Source of the DNA: Chitinophaga pinensis
GTDB taxonomy: Bacteria > Bacteroidota > Bacteroidia > Chitinophagales > Chitinophagaceae
DNA length: 64,000 nt
Direction of reading: 5' to 3'
NCBI GenBank assembly: GCA_902167325.1
Contig: LR632930.1
Location: 3,968,001 to 4,032,000, forward strand
Below are positions 34,850-43,908 of the stretch, in pieces. A program made the translations under genes and the position numbers. The notes under the pieces were generated by a model. That model worked only from the letters and a program-made list of their open reading frames with translations. It searched no databases and was not told the DNA's origin. Positions within the stretch are counted from its first letter, which is position 1. Each line of letters opens with the position of its first letter.

Positions 34850-35269
34850 ATGAAGATCGCTTTACAACGCATAGACGACGGGTTTAACATGGAAGCTGTG
34901 GACGAACAGGGCCACAAGGTATTAATGGACTCCTCCGTGGAAAACGGCGGTAAGAACAACGGCGTACGCCCTATGCAGATGCTGATGATGGGCCTCGGCG
35001 GCTGTTCCGCTATCGACGTGGTGATGATCCTCAAGAAACAGCGCCAGGAAATCACTGACTTCCGCATCGAGATCGAGGCAGACCGTGAGAAGGGTAAAGA
35101 ACCGTCGCTCTGGGAAAAAGCACACATCATATTTCATATCTCCGGCAAAGTGGACGCTGATAAAGCCGCCCGCGCCGTTGAGCTTTCCATGAACAAATAC
35201 TGCTCCGTGGCCGAAACCCTCCGCCAGGGTAAAACGCAGCTTACCTGGGAAGTGAAACTGAACGCCTGA
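34850..35269 (+). CDS. OsmC/Ohr family protein
   Basis: A 139-aa OsmC-family protein, a fold that includes thiol peroxidases acting on organic hydroperoxides. The two catalytic cysteines are present in the right contexts, LGGCSAIDVVMIL at about 53-65 and KYCSVAETL at about 119-127. Its start is KIALQRIDDGFNMEAVDEQG. It lies 14 nt before the sulfhydrylase gene, a frequent pairing in Bacteroidota that suggests a redox or sulfur role; substrate not known. The start ATG at 34850 is the only reasonable one. Confidence 0.9.
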   Translation: MKIALQRIDDGFNMEAVDEQGHKVLMDSSVENGGKNNGVRPMQMLMMGLGGCSAIDVVMILKKQRQEITDFRIEIEADREKGKEPSLWEKAHIIFHISGKVDADKAARAVELSMNKYCSVAETLRQGKTQLTWEVKLNA

Positions 35270-35283
35270 TACCAAACTGAAAG

Positions 35284-36477
35284 ATGAAAAAAAGAAAGAT
35301 AAAACCGACCTACCGGCCAGAAACCAAGGCCATTCGCATACAACCCGGCAGAACGCCGAATATGGAACACAGCAGCCCGATGTACCTCACTTCCAGCTTC
35401 TGTTATGAAGATGCGGAATCCATGCGGGCAGCATTTGCAGACGAAACGGACGCTTACATCTACTCCCGTTTCAGCAACCCAACCGTAGAAGAGTTCACCC
35501 AGCGCATGTGTGCACTGGAAGGAGCGGAGAGTGGCTTTGCCACCGCTTCCGGCATGAGTGCCATCTTCGGCAGCTTCATGGCATTCCTGAAAGCGGGCGA
35601 CCATCTGCTGAGCAGCGCTTCCATTTTCGGCTCCACCCACACCGTGATCACCAAGTTCCTCCCTAAGTGGAACATCGGCCATACTTACTTCGATCTCAAC
35701 AAGCCTGAAACGATTGAAGCGCTTATTCAGCCCAATACGAAGATGATCTTCGTGGAAACGCCTTCCAACCCCGGACTCGACCTTATCGACCTGGAAGTAG
35801 TGGCTAAGATCGCCAAAAAGCATAATGTACTCCTGAACGTCGATAATTGTTTTGCCACGCCTGCCATACAGCGCCCCCTCGCACTGGGAGCCGACCTGGT
35901 AACGCATTCGGCCACCAAGTGGCTCGATGGCCAGGGCCGCGTACTCGGAGGAATTGTACTGGGTAAAAAGGAGCTGGTAGATGAAGTGTACGCTTTTTGC
36001 CGCAGCACCGGCCCGTCCCTCAGTCCGTTTAACGCCTGGGTACTGGCCCGCAGTCTCGAAACGCTGCATGTGCGTATGGAGCGCCACTCCGGCAATGCCC
36101 TTTCCCTCGCACAGGCCCTTGAAGGCAACAAGCACCTGGAATGGGTGAAATACCCCTTCCTGCCATCGCACCCGCAATATGCCATCGCGCAGCGGCAGAT
36201 GTCGGCCGGCGGAGGCATCGTGTGCTTTGAACTGAAAGGCGGACTGGAAAGAGGCCGCCGCTTCCTGGACCAGCTGGAGCTGCTGAGCCTCACGGCAAAC
36301 CTCGGCGACAGCAGGAGCATTGCCTCCCATCCCGCATCTACCACACACGCCAAGCTCAGCGAAGCGGAAAGAGTGAATGTGGGTATAACTCCGGGGCTTA
36401 TCCGCATCTCCTGCGGACTGGAACATAAAGACGATATTCTGGAAGACGTGCTGCAGGCGCTGGAGAACAGCATCTGA
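35284..36477 (+). CDS. metZ: PLP-dependent O-acyl-homoserine sulfhydrylase (MetZ-like)
   Basis: A 397-aa enzyme of the Cys/Met metabolism PLP family. The Schiff-base Lys is K212 in HSATKWLDGQGRVLGG, the form typical of O-succinylhomoserine sulfhydrylases (MetZ) rather than cystathionine beta-lyases, and the PLP phosphate site is ASGMSAIF. It would join sulfide to an activated homoserine to give homocysteine. Since the divergent metX makes O-acetylhomoserine, that ester may be its real substrate. Cystathionine gamma-synthase is the main alternative. It is co-directional with OsmC, with a likely hairpin terminator at 36504-36555. Confidence 0.88.
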   Translation: MKKRKIKPTYRPETKAIRIQPGRTPNMEHSSPMYLTSSFCYEDAESMRAAFADETDAYIYSRFSNPTVEEFTQRMCALEGAESGFATASGMSAIFGSFMAFLKAGDHLLSSASIFGSTHTVITKFLPKWNIGHTYFDLNKPETIEALIQPNTKMIFVETPSNPGLDLIDLEVVAKIAKKHNVLLNVDNCFATPAIQRPLALGADLVTHSATKWLDGQGRVLGGIVLGKKELVDEVYAFCRSTGPSLSPFNAWVLARSLETLHVRMERHSGNALSLAQALEGNKHLEWVKYPFLPSHPQYAIAQRQMSAGGGIVCFELKGGLERGRRFLDQLELLSLTANLGDSRSIASHPASTTHAKLSEAERVNVGITPGLIRISCGLEHKDDILEDVLQALENSI

Positions 36478-36503
36478 TCCCGCCCGCTTTTCCTTCATAA
36501 CGC

Positions 36504-36555
36504 AATGCATGTAATTGAGAAGAAATGTGTAAATTCCTTCCCGATTACATGCATT
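36504..36555 (+). terminator. Inverted repeat downstream of metZ
   Basis: Perfect 12-bp arms AATGCATGTAAT (36504-36515) and ATTACATGCATT (36544-36555) flank a 28-nt spacer, followed by CCTTTTT. The position fits a terminator, but the long spacer and its place 20 bp before the next gene also allow an operator. Confidence 0.5.
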
Positions 36556-36574
36556 CCTTTTTAAACCATACCGC

Positions 36575-36931
36575 ATGCGCTTTGTGCTCACTATCCTTTT
36601 TACCGCCCTGCTGGGTTATATCCTTGGACTTTTCCTGCCCTGGTGGGCAATCGCCATCGCGGCTTTCATTGTGGCCCTCATCTGGCAACAGCGCCCCGGT
36701 AAAGCATTCGTGAGCGGCTTCCTCGCCATTTTCCTGCTATGGGGTATCCTGGCCTGGGTAGCCGATATCCGGAACGATCACATCCTCAGCAACCGCATGA
36801 GCGAGCTGATAGCCGGGAGCCGTATGCCCTGGGTACTCATCCTTGCGTCTTCCATTATAGGCGGCCTCGTAGCCGGTATGGGCGCACTTTCCGCCAGCGT
36901 GCTGCGGCCCGCACCCCGGAAAGCCGCATGA
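36575..36931 (+). CDS. Hypothetical small membrane protein
   Basis: A 118-aa protein with about three to four hydrophobic spans: residues 3-21, 24-42, 48-64 and about 86-108, separated by short loops containing QQRPGK and ADIRNDHILSNRM. It ends with a basic tail (RPAPRKAA). It lies between metZ and the DUF5686 gene in the same direction. I do not recognise a family. The translated frame fits neighbouring codon use, and the start is placed at the first ATG after the inverted repeat. Confidence 0.7.
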   Translation: MRFVLTILFTALLGYILGLFLPWWAIAIAAFIVALIWQQRPGKAFVSGFLAIFLLWGILAWVADIRNDHILSNRMSELIAGSRMPWVLILASSIIGGLVAGMGALSASVLRPAPRKAA

Positions 36932-37010
36932 TCTGTTCATGTGTGTTAAAATTTGCATAAAAGGACACTGCACGCTACTCCCGTGTAGGGCCATCCGTTA
37001 CATTTGACAC

Positions 37011-39506
37011 ATGATGAAAGCACTGATACCCTGTTTCCTCTTCCTGTTTGTATTACCTGCTTCCGGCGCCCAGATCCGCGGCGTAGTCACCAATGAAAGC
37101 GGCATTCCCCTTCCTTTTGCCACCATCATGATCAAAGGCACCACGCTGGGCACCACCACCAATGCCAATGGCGCCTATCAGCTGGACCTTCCCGCCGGTA
37201 ATCACATCATCGTTTGTCAATACATGGGGTACCGCAAAGCGGAAAAGAGCATTACTGCGGGAGCAACACCCACGGAACTGAATTTCACATTGCAACCGGT
37301 GAGCCTCCAGATGAAGGAGGTAGTGGTGAAATCAGGCGGGGAAGACCCCGCTTATGCCATCATCCGCCAGGCCATCAAAAAACGCCCTTTCTACCTCTCA
37401 CAGGTGAAAGCTTATACCTGCGAATCCTACATCAAAATGCTGGCTCGCCTGCGCAAAATGCCCAAAAGGGTATTCGGTCAAAAAGTGGATGCGGATGAAA
37501 TAGGGGTGGACTCCACCGGCAAAGGCATCGTAGCCCTCACCGAATCGCTCACCAAAATAGCCTGGCGCGACCCCGATATGAAGCTCGATGTGGTATCCAG
37601 CCGCTCCAGCGGCGGGGGACTTGGCTTTAGCATCCCTACTATTATCAACTTCTATCAGAACAATGTGGAAGCCATAGAATCGCAGATAGGGCCAAGAGGA
37701 TTTATTTCACCCATCGCCGATAACGCACTGTTCCATTATAAATACCGCCTTGAAGGCACTTTTTTAGACGATGGCAAACTGGTCAACAAGATCCTCGTGA
37801 TCCCACGCCGCAAATACGAGCCGGTGTTTGCAGGGCATATCTACATTACGGAAGATGACTGGCGCATTCACAGTACCGACCTGATGCTTACCAAAGAATA
37901 CCAGTTGGAGCTGATCGACACCCTCGTTATCCGCCAGACGCATGTACCCGTAGCTCCGGATGTGTGGCGCACGAAAGATCAGGTGGTGTACCTCGCCGTA
38001 AAGATGCTGGGCTTCGATGTAACAGGTACTTCTGTGAATGTATACTCCAACTACAACCTGAATCCAGTGTTCCCAAAGAACTACTTCAATAAAGTGGTGA
38101 TGAAATACCAGAAGGATGCAGAGTGGAGAAGTATAAACTACTGGGACAGCATCCGTCCGCTGCCATTGGAAGCCGACGAACTGCGGGATTTTCATGTGAA
38201 AGACAGTACCGCCCGCGCCCGCCGCGATTCCACCCGCAGCCGCCAGCACCTGGATTCCCTCCGCACTAAACCACAACCTGTTAAACTCATGGGGGTACTC
38301 TGGAACGGCTGGGGCCATAACTGGTATTTCCAGGGAGATACCTCGGTGCAGTCGCACAGGTTCAATATGCCCGGACTCATAAAAGGACTGAGCTACAACA
38401 CCGTGGAAGGTATGGCTTTACAAATCAATCCATCCGTTACATTCAGTTTGCCAAACAGGAAATACCTCACGTGGCAGTCCAGCGCGCGCTACGGCTTCTC
38501 TAACACCCACCTGCAGGCGCAAACCGGACTAATATTAACCAATGTACCCAAAGGTGGGGTAGGTGTACGTAATACCTGGAGTGCTTCAGGTGGCAAGCGC
38601 ATCACACAGTTTAACCGCGCCAATCCTATTGGTCCGGTGATGAATGCATTGTACACGCTGCTGCTGAAGGAGAATTACATGAAATTGTATGAAAGCAGGT
38701 TCGCCACACTGGGTTTCAGCAGAGTATATGAAAGCACCCTCGCATTCAGTGCCTATGCTTTGTATGAAGACCGTAACGCAGTGGAGAACACCACCGACTT
38801 CGTGATCTTTAAGAACGCGAAGAAATCCTTCACGTCCAACCATCCCGAAGAGCTGGCAGGTGTACCGTTTGGAAAGGAGCAGGTACTAACCTTCGGCGCT
38901 AACATCAGCTATCAGCCCGGCCAGCGCTTTATCGAATACCCGAATGGTAAGCGCGCCATCGGTTCCAAATACCCTACCTTCTATGCAGGATATCGGAAAG
39001 GACTGATGGATGCCAATTTCGATAAATGGAATGTAGATGTGAAGGACGATATGAATTTCAAGCTGTTGGGAGCATTCAAATACCATGTAACAGTTGGTGG
39101 TTTCCTCAACCGGAAATCAGTATCCATACCAGACATGCAGCATTTCAACGGAAACCAGACCTTCCTCAACATCCGCTACCTGAGCAGTTTCCAGCTGGCA
39201 AAATACTATGAGTACAGTACCACTGCCAAACTGTATGCTACGGCGAATGTGGAGCATCACTTCAACGGTCTCCTCACCAACCGCATCCCCTTATTCAATC
39301 GACTGAAGTGGCATTTGGTAGCAGGATCGAATGCGTTTTACGTGAACAGGAATAACAATTACGTGGAAGTGTTTGCCGGACTGGAGAACATCCTGAAAGT
39401 GATCAGGGTGGATGTGGTGGCAGGTTATCAGAGCCAGGCAGATACCCGGATAGGGGTGCGGCTGGGCTTTGGGGGAATACTGGGCGGAGCGTTCAGGGTA
39501 GAATAA
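37011..39506 (+). CDS. DUF5686 outer-membrane protein with carboxypeptidase-regulatory-like domain
   Basis: An 831-aa protein. A signal peptide (MMKALIPCFLFLFVLPASGA) is followed by a carboxypeptidase-like beta-sandwich (about 22-100: IRGVVTNESGIPLPFATI, TTTNANGAYQLDLPAG) and then the long DUF5686 region (AYAIIRQAIKKRPFYLSQVKAY) that ends in a barrel-like set of strands with a terminal RLGFGGILGGAFRVE. The family is restricted mainly to Bacteroidota. It has no established function and is thought to be an outer-membrane beta-barrel. The gene is monocistronic, with a terminator right after. Confidence 0.88.
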   Translation: MMKALIPCFLFLFVLPASGAQIRGVVTNESGIPLPFATIMIKGTTLGTTTNANGAYQLDLPAGNHIIVCQYMGYRKAEKSITAGATPTELNFTLQPVSLQMKEVVVKSGGEDPAYAIIRQAIKKRPFYLSQVKAYTCESYIKMLARLRKMPKRVFGQKVDADEIGVDSTGKGIVALTESLTKIAWRDPDMKLDVVSSRSSGGGLGFSIPTIINFYQNNVEAIESQIGPRGFISPIADNALFHYKYRLEGTFLDDGKLVNKILVIPRRKYEPVFAGHIYITEDDWRIHSTDLMLTKEYQLELIDTLVIRQTHVPVAPDVWRTKDQVVYLAVKMLGFDVTGTSVNVYSNYNLNPVFPKNYFNKVVMKYQKDAEWRSINYWDSIRPLPLEADELRDFHVKDSTARARRDSTRSRQHLDSLRTKPQPVKLMGVLWNGWGHNWYFQGDTSVQSHRFNMPGLIKGLSYNTVEGMALQINPSVTFSLPNRKYLTWQSSARYGFSNTHLQAQTGLILTNVPKGGVGVRNTWSASGGKRITQFNRANPIGPVMNALYTLLLKENYMKLYESRFATLGFSRVYESTLAFSAYALYEDRNAVENTTDFVIFKNAKKSFTSNHPEELAGVPFGKEQVLTFGANISYQPGQRFIEYPNGKRAIGSKYPTFYAGYRKGLMDANFDKWNVDVKDDMNFKLLGAFKYHVTVGGFLNRKSVSIPDMQHFNGNQTFLNIRYLSSFQLAKYYEYSTTAKLYATANVEHHFNGLLTNRIPLFNRLKWHLVAGSNAFYVNRNNNYVEVFAGLENILKVIRVDVVAGYQSQADTRIGVRLGFGGILGGAFRVE

Positions 39507-39532
39507 CTAAATTAAGCGATCGTAATAAAGAC

Positions 39533-39576
39533 AAAGGCTGCCTTCCCTGATGCGGGAGGCAGCCTTTCTGTTTTTT
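39533..39576 (+). terminator. Terminator of the DUF5686 gene
   Basis: A 10-bp stem AAAGGCTGCC / GGCAGCCTTT extended by a CCC/GGG pair after a small bulge, then CTGTTTTTT. It starts 27 nt after the stop. Confidence 0.85.
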
Positions 39577-39601
39577 GCTTGCCAAAGGTATCATAGAACG
39601 G

Positions 39602-39745
39602 TTACGCGCGGACGCGGAGACTTCTCCTTTTGCCGCGGTCTCCCGCTTTTTTAAGTTTTACTTCGCTGTGTGCATGGTAAGCCGCAATGCGGTAAATGCA
39701 GAATAAAACAATGGCGGTAATGAGGTAAATCGCGTAAATGCTCAT
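39602..39745 (-). CDS. Possible 47-aa membrane peptide
   Basis: Starting at the ATG at 39745 (MSIYAIYLITAIVLFCIYRI), the frame codes one hydrophobic span of about 18 residues, then a strongly basic tail (VKLKKAGDRGKRRSLRVRA). The frame is open up to 39832, but the longer N-terminus looks non-coding. The topology, span followed by a positively charged cytosolic tail, is that of many small membrane proteins. No family is recognised and no promoter box was seen, so this is only a candidate. Confidence 0.4.
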   Translation of the reverse strand: MSIYAIYLITAIVLFCIYRIAAYHAHSEVKLKKAGDRGKRRSLRVRA

Positions 39746-39832
39746 ATAGGTTGCTTTAAGGGGGTTAGAAAAACTCGAACAGCACAGGGTCAAATCCACA
39801 TACATTATCCCACTTTTCCAAAAGCGTGCCAT

Positions 39833-40064
39833 AATTTAACTGCCATACCGTCAAAATGTTCAATACGATTGATGGATTTGACAAATGTGAGATGAAGCTC
39901 AGCTTCTTGGGGATTGGCCGGTTTACACCACCGGTTTTTTTTGTAACTTTGCGCCGGCTTTGCCTGTCATGTCACGTAACAGGGAGTATGACAAGCACCG
40001 TCCAATTGGAAATCAATTTTTTAATGAGTTTTGTTCCACCGGCGTTGGTCCTTAAAATTCTAGT
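39833..40064. other. Leader and promoter region of trhO
   Basis: Apart from the -7 box at 39944-39951, it contains a short terminator-like hairpin CCGGT / ACCGG (39918-39922 and 39930-39934) followed by eight T (39935-39942), which insulates the promoter from upstream transcription. The stretch 39958-40064 would be a leader of about 105 nt with no recognised RNA element. Confidence 0.5.
39944..39951 (+). promoter_or_regulatory. -7 promoter box of trhO
   Basis: TAACTTTG, an exact TAnnTTTG match, right after the T-run of a small hairpin. The start codon is 113 nt downstream. Confidence 0.55.
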
Positions 40065-41105
40065 ATGGTTCTTCACAACAGATTCTCTGCCACCGAGTTA
40101 AAAGAACGGTTGGCTGCGGAAACCTTCCGCCGCGTTACGGTATCCTTTTACCAGTACGCCAAAATTACCGATCCACAGCTTTTCAGGGATGAATTGTATA
40201 CCGCCCTCCACGAGATAGGGGTGTTCGGCCGTATCTATGTGGCGCACGAAGGTATCAATGCACAAATCAGTATCCCGGAGCATCATTTTGATGCGTTCCG
40301 TCAGCACCTCGATACCATTCCTTTCCTCAACGGCATCCGCCTCAACATCGCGGTGGATGATAACGGGAAGTCGTTTTGGGTATTGAAAATCAAAGTGCGT
40401 GAGAAAATCGTGGCAGACGGGATCACCGATTCCTCATTTGATATGGACAACCGGGGGAAATATCTCAATGCCCGGGAGTTCAACGACCTCTCTGCCGATC
40501 CCGATACCGTCATCATCGACATGCGTAACCACTACGAATTCGAAGTGGGGCATTTCGATAACGCCCTCGAAGTTCCTTCAGACACTTTCCGTGAGCAGTT
40601 GCCCATGGCGGTGGATATGATGAAGGATAATAAGGAAAAGAACATCATCATGTACTGCACCGGCGGCATCCGTTGCGAGAAAGCCTCGGCATACATGCTC
40701 CACCATGGCTTCAACAACGTCTTCCACCTCGAAGGCGGCATCATCGAATATTCCAACAAAGCCCGCGAATGGGGCATCCCCAATAAGTTCAGGGGTAAGA
40801 ACTTCGTGTTCGACGACCGGCTGGGTGAGCGTATCACGGAAGAGATCATCTCCCAGTGCCACCAGTGCGGTGCGCCCTGCGATACGCATATCAACTGCGC
40901 CAACGAAGGTTGTCATCTCCTGTTTATCCAATGCGATAAATGCGCGGAGCAATTCAACAAATGCTGCAGCCAGGCCTGTACCGATGTGATTGCCCTGCCT
41001 GAAGAAGAACAGGCGGAAATGCGTAAAGGGATAGACAAGGGGCTGATGCTTTTCAACAAACGTAAGAAAAGACGTACACCTCCTCCCGGGGAATCAGCGC
41101 TTTAG
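40065..41105 (+). CDS. trhO: tRNA uridine(34) hydroxylase, rhodanese-like
   Basis: A 346-aa protein of the YceA/TrhO family, which with prephenate-derived chemistry hydroxylates U34 of some tRNAs to ho5U. It has the N-terminal acylphosphatase-like domain (VTVSFYQYAKI, AHEGINAQIS), the rhodanese domain (about 125-240) with the active-site loop CTGGIRC from C198, and a C-terminal Cys-rich segment (CHQCGAPC, CDKC, CCSQAC) that may bind metal. The reverse LytTR-regulator gene overlaps its last 12 bases. It ends with a basic tail. Confidence 0.92.
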   Translation: MVLHNRFSATELKERLAAETFRRVTVSFYQYAKITDPQLFRDELYTALHEIGVFGRIYVAHEGINAQISIPEHHFDAFRQHLDTIPFLNGIRLNIAVDDNGKSFWVLKIKVREKIVADGITDSSFDMDNRGKYLNAREFNDLSADPDTVIIDMRNHYEFEVGHFDNALEVPSDTFREQLPMAVDMMKDNKEKNIIMYCTGGIRCEKASAYMLHHGFNNVFHLEGGIIEYSNKAREWGIPNKFRGKNFVFDDRLGERITEEIISQCHQCGAPCDTHINCANEGCHLLFIQCDKCAEQFNKCCSQACTDVIALPEEEQAEMRKGIDKGLMLFNKRKKRRTPPPGESAL

Positions 41106-41786
41106 ATAGCGGTTCTGCAGAATTCTTTCCATCACTTCATCGCGCAGTGCACGGCTGACGGGCACCTCATGTGCGCCCACCGTAATCGTATTGCCCTCGA
41201 TGCTGTCGATCTTACCGGCTGCAACAATGTATGATTTATGCACTTTGATGAACTGCACTGCAGGAAGGTATTCTTCCACCGCTTTAAAGGTGAGGTAGGT
41301 GATGTATTTACGTTGAGTAGTATGCACAGCGATGTAGTTTTGCAGGGCTTCCACAAAAAGCACATCCTCCAGCCGTATCTTTTCCAGCCGGTGCTCACAC
41401 TTGATATAGAAGTGATCCGGCATGGCGGTTTTCAATAAAGCTTTCGCTTTGCTGGCGGCTTTAAAGAAGCGCTCGAATGATACGGGCTTTAACAGGTAAT
41501 CCAGCACATCCAGCTCAAAACCTTCCAGCGCATGATCGGGATAAGCCGTGGTGATGATGGTAAGCGGCTTTTGCGGAAGGGTGCGGAGGAACTCCAGTCC
41601 GCTGAGGCGTGGCATCCTGATGTCGAGGAAGAGCAGATCTACCGGCCGCTGCAGGAGAAACTCTGCGGCCTTCATGGCGCTTTCACATTCCCCGGCCCAT
41701 TCGAGGAAGCTGACTCCGGCAATGTGTTCCCGGAGACCCTGCCGCGCCATTGGCTCATCGTCTACTACCAGACATTGTAATTTCAT
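41094..41786 (-). CDS. LytTR-family response regulator
   Basis: A 230-aa regulator. Receiver domain: acidic pair at 9-10 (VVDDEP), phospho-Asp D55 in FLDIRMP, and K in YLLKPVSF near 98. A LytTR DNA-binding domain follows (about 125-225, IRLEDVLFVEALQNYIAVHT, FIKVHKSYIV). Such regulators bind direct repeats rather than using a helix-turn-helix. Its ATG overlaps the kinase TGA (ATGA), so kinase and regulator are translationally coupled. It converges on trhO with a 12-bp overlap. Target genes are not visible. Confidence 0.92.
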   Translation of the reverse strand: MKLQCLVVDDEPMARQGLREHIAGVSFLEWAGECESAMKAAEFLLQRPVDLLFLDIRMPRLSGLEFLRTLPQKPLTIITTAYPDHALEGFELDVLDYLLKPVSFERFFKAASKAKALLKTAMPDHFYIKCEHRLEKIRLEDVLFVEALQNYIAVHTTQRKYITYLTFKAVEEYLPAVQFIKVHKSYIVAAGKIDSIEGNTITVGAHEVPVSRALRDEVMERILQNRYLKR

Positions 41787-42805
41787 ACCTGCAAGGTTAA
41801 GGTGACCGCAAACTGATCCGCTCCCGGCACAATCTGCAAAGCGTGTTTTCCATTATACAAAAGCTCCAGCCGCCGCTTTACATTGCTCAGTCCTATACCT
41901 CCGGGAGAACGTTGCGGCCCTGGCTCACAGGTGTTTTCCACGGTAAAGGTAAAATGCCCGTTTTCCCGCGCCATCTGAATATGAACCGTGTTGGCAGACT
42001 GATGCGATATATGCTTGAAGGCATTCTCCACAAAAGGCATGAGCAGCAGCGGGGCAATATCAAAATCTTTCACCTCGGGCGAATGCTCGAATTGGATTTG
42101 ATACTGTTTATCGTGCCGCAGCCTTTGGAGCGCGATGTAATTATCGATGTAAGCGATCTCCTTCGCGATATCGATCCTTTCGGTATTGCACTCATACAAC
42201 TGGTAACGGAGCAGATCGGAGAACCTCAGCAGGGTTTCCCGGGCGAGGTGGTTCTCTTTATGAATCAGGAAGTAAATGGTATTGAGCGAATTAAACAACG
42301 AATGGGGATTGATCTGCGAACGGAGGAACTGCAATTCCTGTTCCGCTCCCGCACGCAGGGCGCTTTGCAGATGATGCAGCGTCCTGATCTGATCAATGTA
42401 AAACTTGATCCCCGCGGCCGCACCTACCATGAAAAACAAGGGGATGTATACATCGTACAGTTGGCTGTTCAGCGTGGCATTGGGCCAGTGGGTAATGGTG
42501 GACGCATAAGGCAGAAGGATCCAGTTGAGGACTTTGATCACAACAAACCCCGTTATACCCACCAATGCCGTAAACACAATCAGAAAGGTGAAGTACCGCT
42601 TCTTATACAGGAACTTTGGAATGAGCACATAATTGGTAAAGTAGACCGCCCCTGCCAGCGAAAGTACTTTCAGCAGTCCAGCTAACACAGTGGGCGTGAG
42701 GTCTGGGTAATCGTCTATCCGCAATGTGATCCAAACCACAAAGAAAGCGGCCCAAAACAGGAAGTGATACAGCCGCCAACGGGTGATTGTCTTTAGAATA
42801 TCCAT
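41783..42805 (-). CDS. LytS/YehU-type sensor histidine kinase
   Basis: A 340-aa membrane kinase (start at ATG 42805, MDILKTITRWRLYHF; the frame is open up to 42841). Four predicted spans in the first about 155 residues form a membrane sensor of unknown ligand. The His_kinase domain (PF06580) carries RSQINPHSLFNSLN, with Ser instead of the common Phe after His, and the ATP-binding region ends with GIGLSNVKRRLELLY. The partner is the LytTR regulator overlapping its stop. No dedicated sensor domain is present, so the membrane segment itself or a partner may detect the signal. Confidence 0.9.
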   Translation of the reverse strand: MDILKTITRWRLYHFLFWAAFFVVWITLRIDDYPDLTPTVLAGLLKVLSLAGAVYFTNYVLIPKFLYKKRYFTFLIVFTALVGITGFVVIKVLNWILLPYASTITHWPNATLNSQLYDVYIPLFFMVGAAAGIKFYIDQIRTLHHLQSALRAGAEQELQFLRSQINPHSLFNSLNTIYFLIHKENHLARETLLRFSDLLRYQLYECNTERIDIAKEIAYIDNYIALQRLRHDKQYQIQFEHSPEVKDFDIAPLLLMPFVENAFKHISHQSANTVHIQMARENGHFTFTVENTCEPGPQRSPGGIGLSNVKRRLELLYNGKHALQIVPGADQFAVTLTLQV

Positions 42806-42924
42806 GCTGGCTTCAATATAAATGTAAGCAATCTCCACCACATCTCTTTTTACACCACTGGCAGCTTTTACGTTACGAAATGCAGCATTATACCCCTCTA
42901 TACGCAGCCACAGCCAGCCCTCAT

Positions 42925-42948
42925 AAAAAACAGCCCCAATTAAGGGGC
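42925..42948 (-). terminator. Terminator of the ECF-FecR-TonB-lipoprotein unit
   Basis: On the minus strand GCCCC and GGGGC (42944-42948 with 42933-42937) form a stem with a 6-nt loop, followed by TGTTTTTT, 37 nt after the stop at 42985. Confidence 0.7.
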
Positions 42949-42984
42949 CGCTTCAGGGTTTTACAGATAACTAAAGGCAATGGT

Positions 42985-43827
42985 TTACCAGTTTGTCATG
43001 AATAAAGTAAGATCATGGAATTTGTCCTGCCGGGCTGGTACTTCATCCGGCCCGCCATACCGCAGTATCGAGGTTACGAATTTGAAAGGAGGTACGCCAT
43101 CAGCCGAGGCACGATTCGACCGGAAGCTGTCTGAATACCCCGCCGCCTGATCTATCCGGGTGGCATGCCGGAAGGTGATGTCCTGGATCATGGAGCCATC
43201 CTTCGGGTTAATGAGCCTGAACAGGTAAAGGGTGTTACGGCCATATACATCCATGGGCAGCTCTACATAAGGGGAGAAGGCTCCCTTTTTAAGCGTTAAG
43301 ATGCCTGATGGTGCTTCCTGGTAAGTAAAAGGCCTTACCCCTGCATTGCAAACGTGTATTTCCATCTGCACGGAATCGGGCAGCAGGGGATCAGTATAAT
43401 AGTAACGGTGTTTTCCATGGGTTCGGGCGGTGGGATCGGGAGATTCGCCGCCTTCGGTATTGCCGCCTACTAAGACGGGCTTATCGGTGGCAGACACGGC
43501 CAGCAACTGGAAGTTGGCCATGCCATTCACCATAACTGAGGTATCCAGCACGGTACTGTCTGTTCCCGTTACTTTCAGCACTATTCTCTTTCTGCCCATA
43601 CTGGCGCCGGGCAGCATCTTACGCGCAAATTTCTGATCTATATTGAAAACGAGGCTGTCGGTTACCCGGGTGCCTTCGAATTCTACCGTATACGCCACAT
43701 CTGTATCAGGGGTATACAGCCAGGTGAGTCTTATCTCAAAAAACTCGGGCTGTGCCACGAGGTCGCCGTTCTTCTGACAGGCAGAAAACAGGAGGGCCAG
43801 GAGGGCCGGAAAGAAGCATTTTTTCAT
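42985..43827 (-). CDS. Hypothetical lipoprotein at the end of the ECF/FecR cassette
   Basis: A 280-aa protein with a lipoprotein signal (MKKCFFPALLALLFSAC, lipobox FSAC, Cys17) and a mature region of alternating beta-strand segments, one or two immunoglobulin-like or DUF4397-like domains by appearance (FEIRLTWLYTPDTDVAYTVEF). It is separated from the beta-helix lipoprotein upstream by a hairpin at 43851-43879. It may be a surface-exposed accessory of the TonB receptor, inferred only from the order of genes. No family could be named with confidence. Confidence 0.7.
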   Translation of the reverse strand: MKKCFFPALLALLFSACQKNGDLVAQPEFFEIRLTWLYTPDTDVAYTVEFEGTRVTDSLVFNIDQKFARKMLPGASMGRKRIVLKVTGTDSTVLDTSVMVNGMANFQLLAVSATDKPVLVGGNTEGGESPDPTARTHGKHRYYYTDPLLPDSVQMEIHVCNAGVRPFTYQEAPSGILTLKKGAFSPYVELPMDVYGRNTLYLFRLINPKDGSMIQDITFRHATRIDQAAGYSDSFRSNRASADGVPPFKFVTSILRYGGPDEVPARQDKFHDLTLFMTNW

Positions 43828-43850
43828 GCAATCGGAATTTTAAAAGAATT

Positions 43851-43879
43851 GAAAGGGCGGGCGATGAACCCGCCCTTTC
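43851..43879 (-). terminator. Hairpin after the beta-helix lipoprotein gene
   Basis: A perfect 11-bp stem GAAAGGGCGGG / CCCGCCCTTTC (43851-43861 and 43869-43879), 7-nt loop, followed leftward by AATTCTTTT. The poor T-run suggests partial termination, so the last lipoprotein may be expressed at a lower level. Confidence 0.65.
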
Positions 43880-43908
43880 CAGTTATTCATCACGAACAGG
43901 AGATTTTC

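Noticed and set aside
35134..36591. 485-codon open frame on the minus strand
   Set aside because: It is antisense to OsmC and the sulfhydrylase, both with clear family motifs; its translation has no recognisable domain and is a shadow of strong codon bias.
36999..37006. TACATTTG as -7 box of the DUF5686 gene
   Set aside because: It matches TAnnTTTG but ends 4 nt before the ATG, so transcription would start at or after the start codon; only a leaderless transcript would fit.
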